A DNA stretch of 64,000 nucleotides from Sporosarcina koreensis (GTDB lineage: Bacteria; Bacillota; Bacilli; Bacillales_A; Planococcaceae): positions 1,375,945 to 1,439,944 of the forward strand of contig NZ_LN651337.1 of NCBI RefSeq assembly GCF_000826145.2. The letters are read 5' to 3'. Within the stretch, counting starts at the first letter, position 1; each line of letters opens with the position of its first letter. Positions 25,495-33,703 of the stretch are shown here, in pieces. The position numbers and the translations under genes were made by a program. A model generated the notes under the pieces. That model worked only from the letters and a program-made list of their open reading frames with translations, did no database searches and was not told where the DNA came from.

Positions 25495-27315
25495 TCAGCG
25501 GACTGTGAATTTCAGTTTTGTATCGCGGTTCAGTATCTTACCGGAATCTGCCGGCAGCCCTTTTTTGATCGTCAGATAGGAAGTTCCGTTTTTCCAATCC
25601 TTCAGAGGAGCAATGTACAGGAGCCGCGGATCGGCCGGGTCAAGCTGGACGGCCGCCTCTTCTGCAGCACCTTTACCATCAGGATCTGAAGAAATGCGGA
25701 TGTACCCTCTATAATCGATGTCCCGCTTCAGCGGTGTGTTGAATTTCACGGCGAAAATCTTCGTCTGATCAATGTCCATATCCGGGAAATCCCCAGTGAA
25801 TGGAGCGATGAATGCAACGGATATATCGGCCGCTGCTGTGTAGCTGCCGTCTGCAGTCGTCGCAGTGATGACCGCCTTCCCTTTGCCGACGGCAGTCACC
25901 TGACCGTTCTGATCCACGACAGCGACACGCGGATCGGAAGTCGCCCAGGTGACAGTGCGGTCTGCAGCCGTTTCAGGCAGGACACGCGCAGTCAGCCTGA
26001 TTGCCGAAACAGTCGCCGGATTCCCGACTGTCAGACTCGCAGTCCTCCGGTCCAGCTCGATTCCTGATACGCGGATAATCCGCGCTTTCTCGATTTCCAC
26101 ATCAAGTGAAGCAGCCAGTTTCCGCAGATCGAGCACGCCTGCTCCATACAGCGGATCCCGTCCCGGCGCCCCGAGATCCTTCGCCGTCTCCATCAGCAAT
26201 GCCTTCGTCTCGGCAGGGGACAGTCCGGGGTACTCAGCCTGCACCATAGCCGCCGCACCCGCAGCAATCGGCGCGGAAAATGAAGTGCCGGACATCAAGA
26301 CGAACTCGCCGCCAGGTGCATTCGTGGCAATCCGCTCACCCGGCGCGCTGAGATCGACCTGGTCATTGTACGTCGAGAACGCAGAGTGCTGATTCCTTTG
26401 GTCGACAGATGCAACGGACAGCACCTTATCATAGGCTGCCGGATACATGACAGGATTGCCCTTGCCGGCGTCGTTCCCCGCGGACGCGACAATCAGGATG
26501 CCGGCATCTTCCGCCCGCCGGATTGCATCCTTTTCGATGACGGACGCAGCTGGACCGCCCTGGCTTATATTGATGACGTCGACGCCGCGGCGGATCGCAT
26601 AGTCGATCGCCTGGACATTCATCGACACGGTGCCTGTCCCGTCTGCCTTGATGGTCTTCAGCGGCAGTATCTTCACATCGAATGGGCCGGCGATGCCGGT
26701 GATGCCGTATCTATTATTCAGCGCAGCTGCGATGACACCGGCCACCGCGGTTCCATGACCGTTCACGTCCTGTACATCCGATGTGCCGTCCGTGAAATTA
26801 TAGGCACCTTGGGCAATGCGTCCGGCAAAGTCAGGGATTGCACTGTCGATTCCCGAGTCGATCACGGCTACTGTGACGGACTTGGCCTGTTTGCCTGCAT
26901 GCGCCCAGAGAGCAGGTGCCTGGACGTGGTCCACCCACCATTGCTGTCCGTAGAATGGGTCATTGACCGTCATATCGACAGCTCTTTCGTAATTCGGTTC
27001 AACTGTTTCCACCAGCGGATTGCGCTGCAGCTTCGTCTCGGCTTTGCTCAGAGCTTCTGGAGTATCGAACGTCAATAGCTGGACAGAAGGGGCCACGTCT
27101 TCGATCTCCTCGGTATCAGCAGGAAGTGACGGGACCGAGGCGATGGAACGGGGAAGTTCTTTATATTGGACGAGCAGTTCGTGTGTATCTTGCGCATGAT
27201 CTTTTGGAGCAGCTGACTGTTCCGCCGCCGCAGCAGACGGGGCAGCAAGGGGATAGGCACCGGATAACAGCAGCACGGACAGCAGGGATGTCAGCAGAAA
27301 ACGGGGCTTGGACAC
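25495..27315 (-). CDS. Secreted S8 serine protease (subtilase) with Big_2-type domain
   Basis: 606-residue exported protease. Signal peptide to about residue 31 (AxA site), an I9-like propeptide to about 115, then the catalytic domain with Asp153 (VIDSGID), His187 (NGHGTAVAG), oxyanion Asn281 and Ser345 (GTSFSAP). A Big_2 immunoglobulin-like domain follows (about 415-505, TVTWATSDPRVAVVDQNGQV), then a C-terminal Ig/SbsA-like segment. No SLH or LPXTG anchor. Start codon is GTG with GAAGGAATCATC upstream. A perfect SigD-type promoter suggests co-expression with motility or autolysis genes. Confidence 0.93.
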   Translation of the reverse strand: MSKPRFLLTSLLSVLLLSGAYPLAAPSAAAAEQSAAPKDHAQDTHELLVQYKELPRSIASVPSLPADTEEIEDVAPSVQLLTFDTPEALSKAETKLQRNPLVETVEPNYERAVDMTVNDPFYGQQWWVDHVQAPALWAHAGKQAKSVTVAVIDSGIDSAIPDFAGRIAQGAYNFTDGTSDVQDVNGHGTAVAGVIAAALNNRYGITGIAGPFDVKILPLKTIKADGTGTVSMNVQAIDYAIRRGVDVINISQGGPAASVIEKDAIRRAEDAGILIVASAGNDAGKGNPVMYPAAYDKVLSVASVDQRNQHSAFSTYNDQVDLSAPGERIATNAPGGEFVLMSGTSFSAPIAAGAAAMVQAEYPGLSPAETKALLMETAKDLGAPGRDPLYGAGVLDLRKLAASLDVEIEKARIIRVSGIELDRRTASLTVGNPATVSAIRLTARVLPETAADRTVTWATSDPRVAVVDQNGQVTAVGKGKAVITATTADGSYTAAADISVAFIAPFTGDFPDMDIDQTKIFAVKFNTPLKRDIDYRGYIRISSDPDGKGAAEEAAVQLDPADPRLLYIAPLKDWKNGTSYLTIKKGLPADSGKILNRDTKLKFTVR

Positions 27316-27348
27316 GATGATTCCTTCTTCCTTGTGGTCTTTCCGACT

Positions 27349-27375
27349 ATATCGGCACCCGTACTGCTTTTTTTA
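27349..27375 (-). promoter_or_regulatory. SigD-type promoter of the subtilase gene
   Basis: Minus strand -35 TAAA (27372-27375), exactly 15 bp, then -10 GCCGATAT (27349-27356). This matches the known SigD consensus TAAA-N15-GCCGATAT at every position. It lies about 33 bp before the GTG start. Confidence 0.8.
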
Positions 27376-27431
27376 CATGAATTCAGCAAACTTGTTGACA
27401 GTATCGAGACAGGACGCTGACACAGCTTCCC

Positions 27432-28325
27432 TCAATCCGTTAAATACGGTTCCCCAGCTTTCATCCGGCACAGGAGCATTTCGATCGCCGGCGGACGGTA
27501 GCGGTTCTTCATGCTGGCCAGATAGACGGTGCGGTTGAGACTGGCACTGTCCAATTCCTTGATGGCGAGCGTTTCCGGTACTGTGCCGCCGATATAATTC
27601 CGGGGGATGATGGAGATGCCGATACCGGCTTCCACCAGTGTGAGGATCGTCTCGAACCGGTCGGCATCCGAGCAGATATTCGGCACAAGCCCTTCCGCTT
27701 CGAACGCCTGCAGGATATTCGCCCTCGTCTGGAACCCTTTGCCTGTGATGATGAACGGTTCGTCTGCAATGTGCGCCAGCCGTATATCCTCCAACCCGGC
27801 GAACCGGTGAGCGGTACTCATGACGAGTACAAGCTTCTCTTCATATAGTGGCTGTGACACAATATCATCTTCCTCGATATATTCATTCGTGAGGCAGGCG
27901 TGTACGTCATAATTGCGGAGTGCATGCTCGATATCCGGCCGGGTGAGCACCTCTTTCAAGGCGACATGCATGTCCGGGAACTCCTGCCGATACCAGCTCA
28001 ATACACCCGGAATCCAATTTTTCACGGATTCGATCATCCCGATACGGACTTCCCCGCTTCCCGCAATTTTCACTTCCCCGACTTCCTTTTCGAACAGATC
28101 CATCTCCGCCAGCACCTGCAGGGCCCGTTCATGGAACACACGGCCGGATTCCGTCAGGTCCACACGTTTCGTCGTGCGCTCCAGCAGCTGGAATCCGATC
28201 TGATCTTCGAGCGTCCGCACCGCCTTGCTGAGTGACGGCTGGGACAGGTGAAGTTTCGCTGCCGCGCCGGAAAATCCCCCTTCTGCGACGACGGCGGTGA
28301 AGTACCTGAGCTGCTTGATATCCAT
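27432..28325 (-). CDS. LysR family transcriptional regulator
   Basis: 297-residue LTTR. The N-terminal helix-turn-helix is MDIKQLRYFTAVVAEGGFSG then AAKLHLSQPSLSKAVRTLED; the remainder is a substrate-binding-like effector domain (about residues 90-290). I start at MDIKQLRYF, with GGGAGGGGAG upstream, not at an earlier ATG. It is divergent from hutG-gltS with a 130-bp gap, the classic layout for an LTTR controlling its neighbour and itself. The inducer may be histidine, urocanate or a glutamate-type compound; this is inference. Confidence 0.9.
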   Translation of the reverse strand: MDIKQLRYFTAVVAEGGFSGAAAKLHLSQPSLSKAVRTLEDQIGFQLLERTTKRVDLTESGRVFHERALQVLAEMDLFEKEVGEVKIAGSGEVRIGMIESVKNWIPGVLSWYRQEFPDMHVALKEVLTRPDIEHALRNYDVHACLTNEYIEEDDIVSQPLYEEKLVLVMSTAHRFAGLEDIRLAHIADEPFIITGKGFQTRANILQAFEAEGLVPNICSDADRFETILTLVEAGIGISIIPRNYIGGTVPETLAIKELDSASLNRTVYLASMKNRYRPPAIEMLLCRMKAGEPYLTD

Positions 28326-28389
28326 ATACTCTCCCCTCCCTTTTCGTTTCATTATAACCTGAATGCATAAGTAAATGAATGATAGGTAT

Positions 28390-28418
28390 TTGAATTAATA
28401 AATGAGCGCTCGTATAAT
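28390..28418 (+). promoter_or_regulatory. Promoter of hutG-gltS
   Basis: -35 TTGAAT (28390-28395), 17-bp spacer, -10 TATAAT (28413-28418). ATAACCT (28354-28360) and AGGTAT (28384-28389) upstream form separated inverted arms that may belong to the LysR site. Confidence 0.65.
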
Positions 28419-28455
28419 GGGGGGTATTGCTACGAAAAACGAAAGGGTGATCACC

Positions 28456-29424
28456 ATGTTGCAACCAGCAGATCCGCGAAATTGGAGTGGCCGCGTTGAC
28501 GACGCGTCGAACCGTGCCGCATACCGCTTTCACCAGATTGTCCAGCTTACGCCACGGAAAGAAAGCGTTCCCAATGAAAGGACGCTGGCACTGCTCGGGT
28601 TTTCATCCGACGAAGGCGTACGGCGCAACAATGGACGGACCGGCGCTGCCGACGGGCCTGATGCCCTCCGCAAAGAGCTCGCAAAATTGCCGTGGCACCA
28701 GCCGGAGACCGATCGGCTGATCGACCTCGGGACCGTCGTCTGCGAAGGCGGCCGGCTCGAAGAAGCCCAGGCCGAGCTCGGCGAGGCGGTCTGCCGGAGC
28801 CTTTCCGCCAATCAGAAGACGGTCATTCTCGGGGGCGGACATGAAACCGCTTTCGGCCATTATTCAGGCGTCCGCAAGTATGCTGGCCCTGATGCCAGTG
28901 TCGGTGTCGTCAATATCGATGCCCACTTCGATCTTAGAAGTTATGCGGAACAGCCGTCCTCCGGCACGATGTTCAAGCAGATGCTCGAAGACGGTGCACC
29001 GGTCTCCTACTTCGTCGCCGGCATCCAGGAGTTCGGCAACACGTCCCTCCTGTTCAACGAAGCGGACCGTCTCGGCGTCCAGTACATCACGGAGCGGGAG
29101 CTGGAATCGCTTCCGTTTCCGGAAGTTGCGGACCGGCTGCAGCAGTTCATCGACGCGCATGACGTCATCATGCTGACGCTCTGTTCGGATGTCCTCGATG
29201 CAGCCGCGGCACCGGGCGTCAGCGCACCTTCCCCGTTCGGTCTTTCACCGAAACAGGTCCGGGAGCTGATCCGCTTTGCTGCGTCCTCTCCGAAAACGCT
29301 TTCATTTGATATATCTGAAGTGAACCCTTCACTCGACGAAGGCGGCCGCACTGTGAAGCTCGGCGCCTATCTGACGAACGAAGCGATCGTATCACTGCTT
29401 GGAGGTACTTTGTATGACGATTGA
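28456..29424 (+). CDS. hutG: Formimidoylglutamase (arginase family)
   Basis: 322-residue manganese ureohydrolase converting N-formimidoyl-glutamate to glutamate and formamide, the last step of one histidine degradation route. Metal-binding motifs are GGGHETAFGH, NIDAHFDLR and LCSDVLDAAAAPGVSAPSPFG. FGLSPKQVRELI and DISEVNPSLDEGGRT follow as in HutG. The ATG at 28456 has AAAGGGTGATC upstream; the longer reading would start before the promoter -10. The other hut genes are not in the window. It overlaps gltS by 11 bp. Confidence 0.9.
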   Translation: MLQPADPRNWSGRVDDASNRAAYRFHQIVQLTPRKESVPNERTLALLGFSSDEGVRRNNGRTGAADGPDALRKELAKLPWHQPETDRLIDLGTVVCEGGRLEEAQAELGEAVCRSLSANQKTVILGGGHETAFGHYSGVRKYAGPDASVGVVNIDAHFDLRSYAEQPSSGTMFKQMLEDGAPVSYFVAGIQEFGNTSLLFNEADRLGVQYITERELESLPFPEVADRLQQFIDAHDVIMLTLCSDVLDAAAAPGVSAPSPFGLSPKQVRELIRFAASSPKTLSFDISEVNPSLDEGGRTVKLGAYLTNEAIVSLLGGTLYDD

Positions 29425-30616
29425 ATTGAACCAGGTGACCACGCTGTTCTTAGCGATGGCCCTTCTACTTCTCGGAAATCTGCTCGTCCGCAAGTCGAAG
29501 ATCCTCCAGAAGTTCTGTATCCCCGCGCCGGTAGTCGGCGGACTGCTGTTCGCGATACTCGCCACAATTTTGAAAACGACGGGCATTGTCTCCTTCACAT
29601 TGGACACGTCACTGCAGAACCTGTTCATGCTGACGTTCTTCGCAACAGTCGGTCTTGGCGCAAGCTTCGCCCTCATTAAACTGGGCGGCAAACTGCTGAT
29701 CATCTACTGGATTGCCTGTGCATTCCTTGCACTCATGCAGAATGTCATCGGCGTGTCGATGTCGTACCTGTTCGATATCCATCCGCTGATCGGTATGATG
29801 GCGGGTGCGGTCTCGATGGAAGGCGGCCATGGTGGCGCCACTGCCTACGGGACAACCGTCGAAGCGATGGGCATCGACTCCGCATTCTCGATCGGCATCG
29901 CCGCGGCCACGTTCGGTCTGGTGGCAGGCGGTCTTATCGGCGGTCCGCTCGTCAAGTTCCTTATCAACAAATACAATCTGAAATCCAATGAAGCCGCGGG
30001 CGCAGAAGATACGTACGAATACAATGCGGAGCTGCATGAGCCTGCCATTTCGGTCGATAACTTCACGATGCAGGCATTTCTGATCGTCGCTTCCATGGCG
30101 GGCGGATCACTGCTCGGGGAAGCGTTCGGCAGACTGACAGATGGGATAGCCCTCCCGAACTATGTCGGCGCGATGTTCGTCGCGGTCATCATCCGGAATG
30201 TCATCGACCGGTTCAACGGCAACATCATCCATATGAAGAGCATCACCCTCATCGGTGATGTCGCACTCGGCATCTTCCTGTCGATGGCCCTCATGAGCAT
30301 CAAGCTCTGGGAAGTCGCCGGCCTTGCGCTGCCGCTTCTTGTGATCGTGTTCGTCCAGGTCGTTTTCCTCGTGCTGTTTGCGATTTTCGTCCTGTTCCGC
30401 ATTCTCGGCAAGAACTACGACGCCGCCGTCATGTGTGCCGGATTCGCCGGCCACGGACTCGGCGCCACGCCGAACGCCATGGCCAACATGGCTGCCGTCA
30501 CAGAACGATACGGCCCGTCACGCACGGCCTACCTGATCGTCCCGATCGTCGGCGCATTCCTGATTGACGTCGTCTCGATGCCGATCATCATCACCACCAT
30601 CAATCTATTTTCATGA
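29414..30616 (+). CDS. gltS: Sodium/glutamate symporter
   Basis: 400-residue GltS family transporter with ten or more hydrophobic segments. Family signatures are PAPVVGGLLFAIL near residue 40, MMAGAVSMEGGHGGATAYGTT and the C-terminal MCAGFAGHGLGATPNAMANM. It moves glutamate with sodium. GGAGG lies eight bases before the ATG, inside the end of hutG. Pairing with hutG links it to glutamate released or used during histidine breakdown. Confidence 0.93.
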   Translation: MTIELNQVTTLFLAMALLLLGNLLVRKSKILQKFCIPAPVVGGLLFAILATILKTTGIVSFTLDTSLQNLFMLTFFATVGLGASFALIKLGGKLLIIYWIACAFLALMQNVIGVSMSYLFDIHPLIGMMAGAVSMEGGHGGATAYGTTVEAMGIDSAFSIGIAAATFGLVAGGLIGGPLVKFLINKYNLKSNEAAGAEDTYEYNAELHEPAISVDNFTMQAFLIVASMAGGSLLGEAFGRLTDGIALPNYVGAMFVAVIIRNVIDRFNGNIIHMKSITLIGDVALGIFLSMALMSIKLWEVAGLALPLLVIVFVQVVFLVLFAIFVLFRILGKNYDAAVMCAGFAGHGLGATPNAMANMAAVTERYGPSRTAYLIVPIVGAFLIDVVSMPIIITTINLFS

Positions 30617-30621
30617 TGAAC

Positions 30622-30656
30622 ACCCCCGGCTTCCCGCGAAGCCGGGGGTTCATTTT
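30622..30656 (+). terminator. Terminator of hutG-gltS
   Basis: ACCCCCGGCTTC-CCGC-GAAGCCGGGGGT followed by TCATTTTG, 5 bp after the gltS stop. Confidence 0.85.
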
Positions 30657-30720
30657 GTGCTGCAAAATGTTCCTCAGCCCCCTGGATGAGTCCATCGATC
30701 TGCAGTTCGGTCCATCAATC

Positions 30721-30879
30721 ACAAGAAGTGCTCATAAATTCCGCATTCCGCTCATAAAACAGGAAATGTGATCATAAAACAGGAATTTTGCTCATAAAAC
30801 CCTGAAAATGATCATAAACCCTGAATTGTGCTCATAAATCCCTGAAAGTGATCATAAACCATACAAAAGCGCTCATAAC
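30721..30879 (+). repeat. Family A intergenic tandem array 4 (alternating units)
   Basis: Eight units of 20 bp: after two GCTCATAAA units, GATCATAAA and GCTCATAAA alternate strictly, ending with AAAAGCGCTCATAAC. The usual TTCACA after the tail is missing (CGCC instead). It lies between the gltS terminator and the GGDEF-EAL gene. The rest of the gap 30657-31114 contains AT-rich leader sequence and no gene. Confidence 0.85.
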
Positions 30880-31114
30880 CGCCTGGCGCCACCTCTCCAC
30901 TCTCCATTGAATCTTCCGTCGCGGTTTGTCATACTGGAAGTTCCCCCGAACACTGCCGGAAAACACTCAGTTTCTCCTCCTTTTTTCAACAATAAACAAT
31001 TGTCACCCCTTTACAATCCGCAGTTTTTGTCGATAAAAGCTGTAGACTGATGAAATGGGTGAATTACCATTTTTTCCAATCCAACTACATCACAAAAGAA
31101 ATGGCGGTTGCTGC

Positions 31115-32731
31115 ATGGAACAGACATCACAGCGAGGCACTATCCCAAGATTCCTAGTATCCGTGGTCGCCATCATCTTCCTGTCCAGCCTGGCCTCTGA
31201 AGTGCTGATCGCAATACTGCAATCGTATACAGGCAGCGTGTCGGGTGAAGTGTTCCTGAGAACAGTCATCCTGTTCCTGTTTGCCGTACCCGCACTGACA
31301 GTCGCACTGAAACGGAGCAGCCAGGCAGAATGGCATCTTCAGCGCCAGCTCGAACAGAACAGGGAGATTCAGAAACAGCTGACGCGGACGAACATCGAAT
31401 TGGAGTATAATGCGGCGCATGATGCGCTGACCGGGCTTCCGAACCGTCTTAAGCTGTTCAGCGATCTGGAACAGAAAACGGAGGTACAGGAAGAGTTCAG
31501 CGTCCTGTCGCTGGATCTTGACCGGTTCAAGACAATCAATGATACAATGGGGCACCTGTCCGGAGACCGGTTCATCAAACTCGTCAGCATCCGGCTGAAA
31601 CAGTCACTTCCGGCCGGTACATCGCTTTACCGTCATGGCGGTGATGAATTTGTCGTCTTGTCGGAACTGCCGAATGACCAGATCACGGAAGTCACTGAAG
31701 TCATCCTGTCCGTATTCAAAGAGCCCTTTGAAGTGGAAGGTACGCTGCTCTATACGTCCTCAAGTATCGGAATCAGCCAGTTCCCCGGCCACGGACCGGA
31801 TGCCGCCGCATTGGTCAAATATGCGGACAAGGCAATGTATGAAGCGAAAGAGCTGGGCGGCGGCAGAGCGCAGCTGTTCACGCATCCCGAACTCGACCAA
31901 AGTGAAAAACTGATGCGCATCGAAAGTGATCTGCGGGTCGCACTCGATACGGACCAGCTGACGCTCCATTACCAGCCGGTCATCGAACTCGGGACCGGCC
32001 GGCTGGAAGGGTTCGAGGCTTTGATCCGCTGGCAGCATCCCGAACTCGGCCTTGTCTCCCCGGCAGAATTCATTCCCATGGCGGAGCGGTCCAGCCTGAT
32101 CGACGATATCGGCATGTGGGTGCTGGAAACCGCCTGCCGGCAAGTGGCCGACTGGCATGCAGCCGATCCTTCCCTGCGGCTGGCGGTCAATGTCTCGATC
32201 CGCCAGTTCCGGAATCCGCAATTCCCCGGCGTCGTCCGGGATGTGCTGCAAGTGACGCAGTTCCCGGCAGACCGGCTGATCCTGGAAATCACCGAATCGA
32301 TGATGCAGGACGATGCCGATTCACGGCTCGTCATCGGGGACATCCGCTCGCTCGGCGTCAAATTCGCAGTCGATGATTTCGGCACGGGCTATTCCTCGCT
32401 CAGCAAACTCGGGTTCCTGCCGATCGATTACTTGAAGATCGACCGCTCCTTCACAGCCGAGATGGGGACGCATGCACCGATGCAGTCGATCGTCCAGACC
32501 ATCATCGATATGGGCCGCAACCTGGATGTGCTTCTGATTGCGGAAGGCATCGAAGACGTCCAGCAGGCGGAACTTTTAAAGAGGGGCGGCTGCCAGCTCG
32601 GGCAGGGCTATCTGTTCAGCCGTCCGATCCCTCCTGAAACAATCGAACATCAGTATGGCCTTTCTTCAACAACTCAGGAAATCTCCAATGCTTCGCCAGC
32701 ACAAAAAGCGGCCGCCGACATTCCTGTATGA
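31115..32731 (+). CDS. Membrane GGDEF-EAL protein (cyclic-di-GMP turnover)
   Basis: 538-residue inner-membrane protein. Two hydrophobic helices at the N-terminus (FLVSVVAIIFLSSLASEVLI and TVILFLFAVPALTVAL), a short coiled linker, then a GGDEF domain with the intact active site HGGDEF preceded by DLDRFKTINDTMGH, and an EAL domain with EGFEALIRW, NVSIRQF, EITESMM, DDFGTGYSSL and AEGIE. Both sites look intact, so it may make and degrade c-di-GMP. The start is uncertain: MEQTSQ at 31115 is chosen, but its ribosome site is weak. Confidence 0.9.
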   Translation: MEQTSQRGTIPRFLVSVVAIIFLSSLASEVLIAILQSYTGSVSGEVFLRTVILFLFAVPALTVALKRSSQAEWHLQRQLEQNREIQKQLTRTNIELEYNAAHDALTGLPNRLKLFSDLEQKTEVQEEFSVLSLDLDRFKTINDTMGHLSGDRFIKLVSIRLKQSLPAGTSLYRHGGDEFVVLSELPNDQITEVTEVILSVFKEPFEVEGTLLYTSSSIGISQFPGHGPDAAALVKYADKAMYEAKELGGGRAQLFTHPELDQSEKLMRIESDLRVALDTDQLTLHYQPVIELGTGRLEGFEALIRWQHPELGLVSPAEFIPMAERSSLIDDIGMWVLETACRQVADWHAADPSLRLAVNVSIRQFRNPQFPGVVRDVLQVTQFPADRLILEITESMMQDDADSRLVIGDIRSLGVKFAVDDFGTGYSSLSKLGFLPIDYLKIDRSFTAEMGTHAPMQSIVQTIIDMGRNLDVLLIAEGIEDVQQAELLKRGGCQLGQGYLFSRPIPPETIEHQYGLSSTTQEISNASPAQKAAADIPV

Positions 32732-32749
32732 ATGTCAGCGGCCGCTTTT
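32703..32749. terminator. Bidirectional terminator overlapping the GGDEF-EAL stop
   Basis: AAAAGCGGCCGC-CG-ACATTC, loop, GAATGT-CA-GCGGCCGCTTTT. The left arm lies inside the end of the coding region. It also ends the convergent kinase gene. Confidence 0.88.
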
Positions 32750-32753
32750 CATT

Positions 32754-33689
32754 TCAGCAGTCCAACCCGTCGATTTCCCCGGCGTGCGGCATCGCGGACA
32801 GCGCGCCAGGCTTTGTCACACACAGCGCGCCCATCCGGTTGCCGAACCGGATGATCTCCCGCCAGGCTACAATGTCCTGCGGCCAGCCGTGCTGATGGAT
32901 CTTGCAGAGGATCCCTGCCGTGAAGGCATCCCCCGCGCCTGTCGTGTCGACCGCTTCCACATGCATGGCCGGTACCTCGAACCGTTCTCCTCCGATCACG
33001 GCCAGTGTCCCGCCTTCACCCCGCGTCAGCAAAACAGCAGGGATGTCATAGGCCGCCAGCCGTTCAAGGCCTTCTTCCAGGACTTCCGCTTCCATCATGA
33101 ACAGCAGTTCCTCTTCCGTCACTTTCACAACATCGGCTTGCCCGAGGAAGGACACGGTCACCTCCCTGCACTGTTCCTTGCTGTCCCAGCGGAGCGGCCG
33201 GATGTTGGCGTCATAGGAAACGAGCGTATCTGCCTGCCGGGCCAGCCGGACGGCGCGGCGTGTCGTCGCAAGCGCAGCCGGATGGAACATAGTCCCCGAG
33301 CACATATGGAAGATGGAGGCACCGCTGAACGTCCCGATGTCCAGGTCATCTTCGGTCACTTGGATGTCCGGCGTGTCGTTCACATAATTTGCGAACACGC
33401 GGTCATGGTCGGCTGTCAGATGCACATAGACACCGTTCACCCGCTTCTCGGGCCGGATGACGGACGGCGTCAGATCGACACCTTCCCGTTCCAGTTCCGC
33501 ACGGACGAATTCCGACGTTTCATCGCTTCCTGTCACTGTGATGAACGAAACCGGCGCACCGAGACGCGCGGCCCCCGCCGCCGCATTGACGGTTGCCCCT
33601 CCGAGGTACGGCCTGAACGATGTATTGGATGCGTCTTCCGCGATGTAATCGACGAATACATCGCCGTAGACCACTATGGATGTATTCAA
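32754..33689 (-). CDS. PfkB family sugar kinase (fructokinase-like)
   Basis: About 311-residue ribokinase-fold kinase. Substrate-side GGATVNAAAGAARLGAPVSFI and the C-terminal anion-hole motif DTTGAGDAFTAGIL with catalytic Asp mark the PfkB family; VSYDANIRPLRW is typical of fructokinases. It phosphorylates a sugar with ATP; the sugar is not certain. I start at TTG (33689) with AAAGGAG seven to eight bases upstream. An ATG at 33707 overlapping the upstream stop by 4 bp is the alternative. It follows the ankyrin-TPR gene. Confidence 0.85.
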   Translation of the reverse strand: MNTSIVVYGDVFVDYIAEDASNTSFRPYLGGATVNAAAGAARLGAPVSFITVTGSDETSEFVRAELEREGVDLTPSVIRPEKRVNGVYVHLTADHDRVFANYVNDTPDIQVTEDDLDIGTFSGASIFHMCSGTMFHPAALATTRRAVRLARQADTLVSYDANIRPLRWDSKEQCREVTVSFLGQADVVKVTEEELLFMMEAEVLEEGLERLAAYDIPAVLLTRGEGGTLAVIGGERFEVPAMHVEAVDTTGAGDAFTAGILCKIHQHGWPQDIVAWREIIRFGNRMGALCVTKPGALSAMPHAGEIDGLDC

Positions 33690-33703
33690 AGGACCCGCTC
33701 CTT

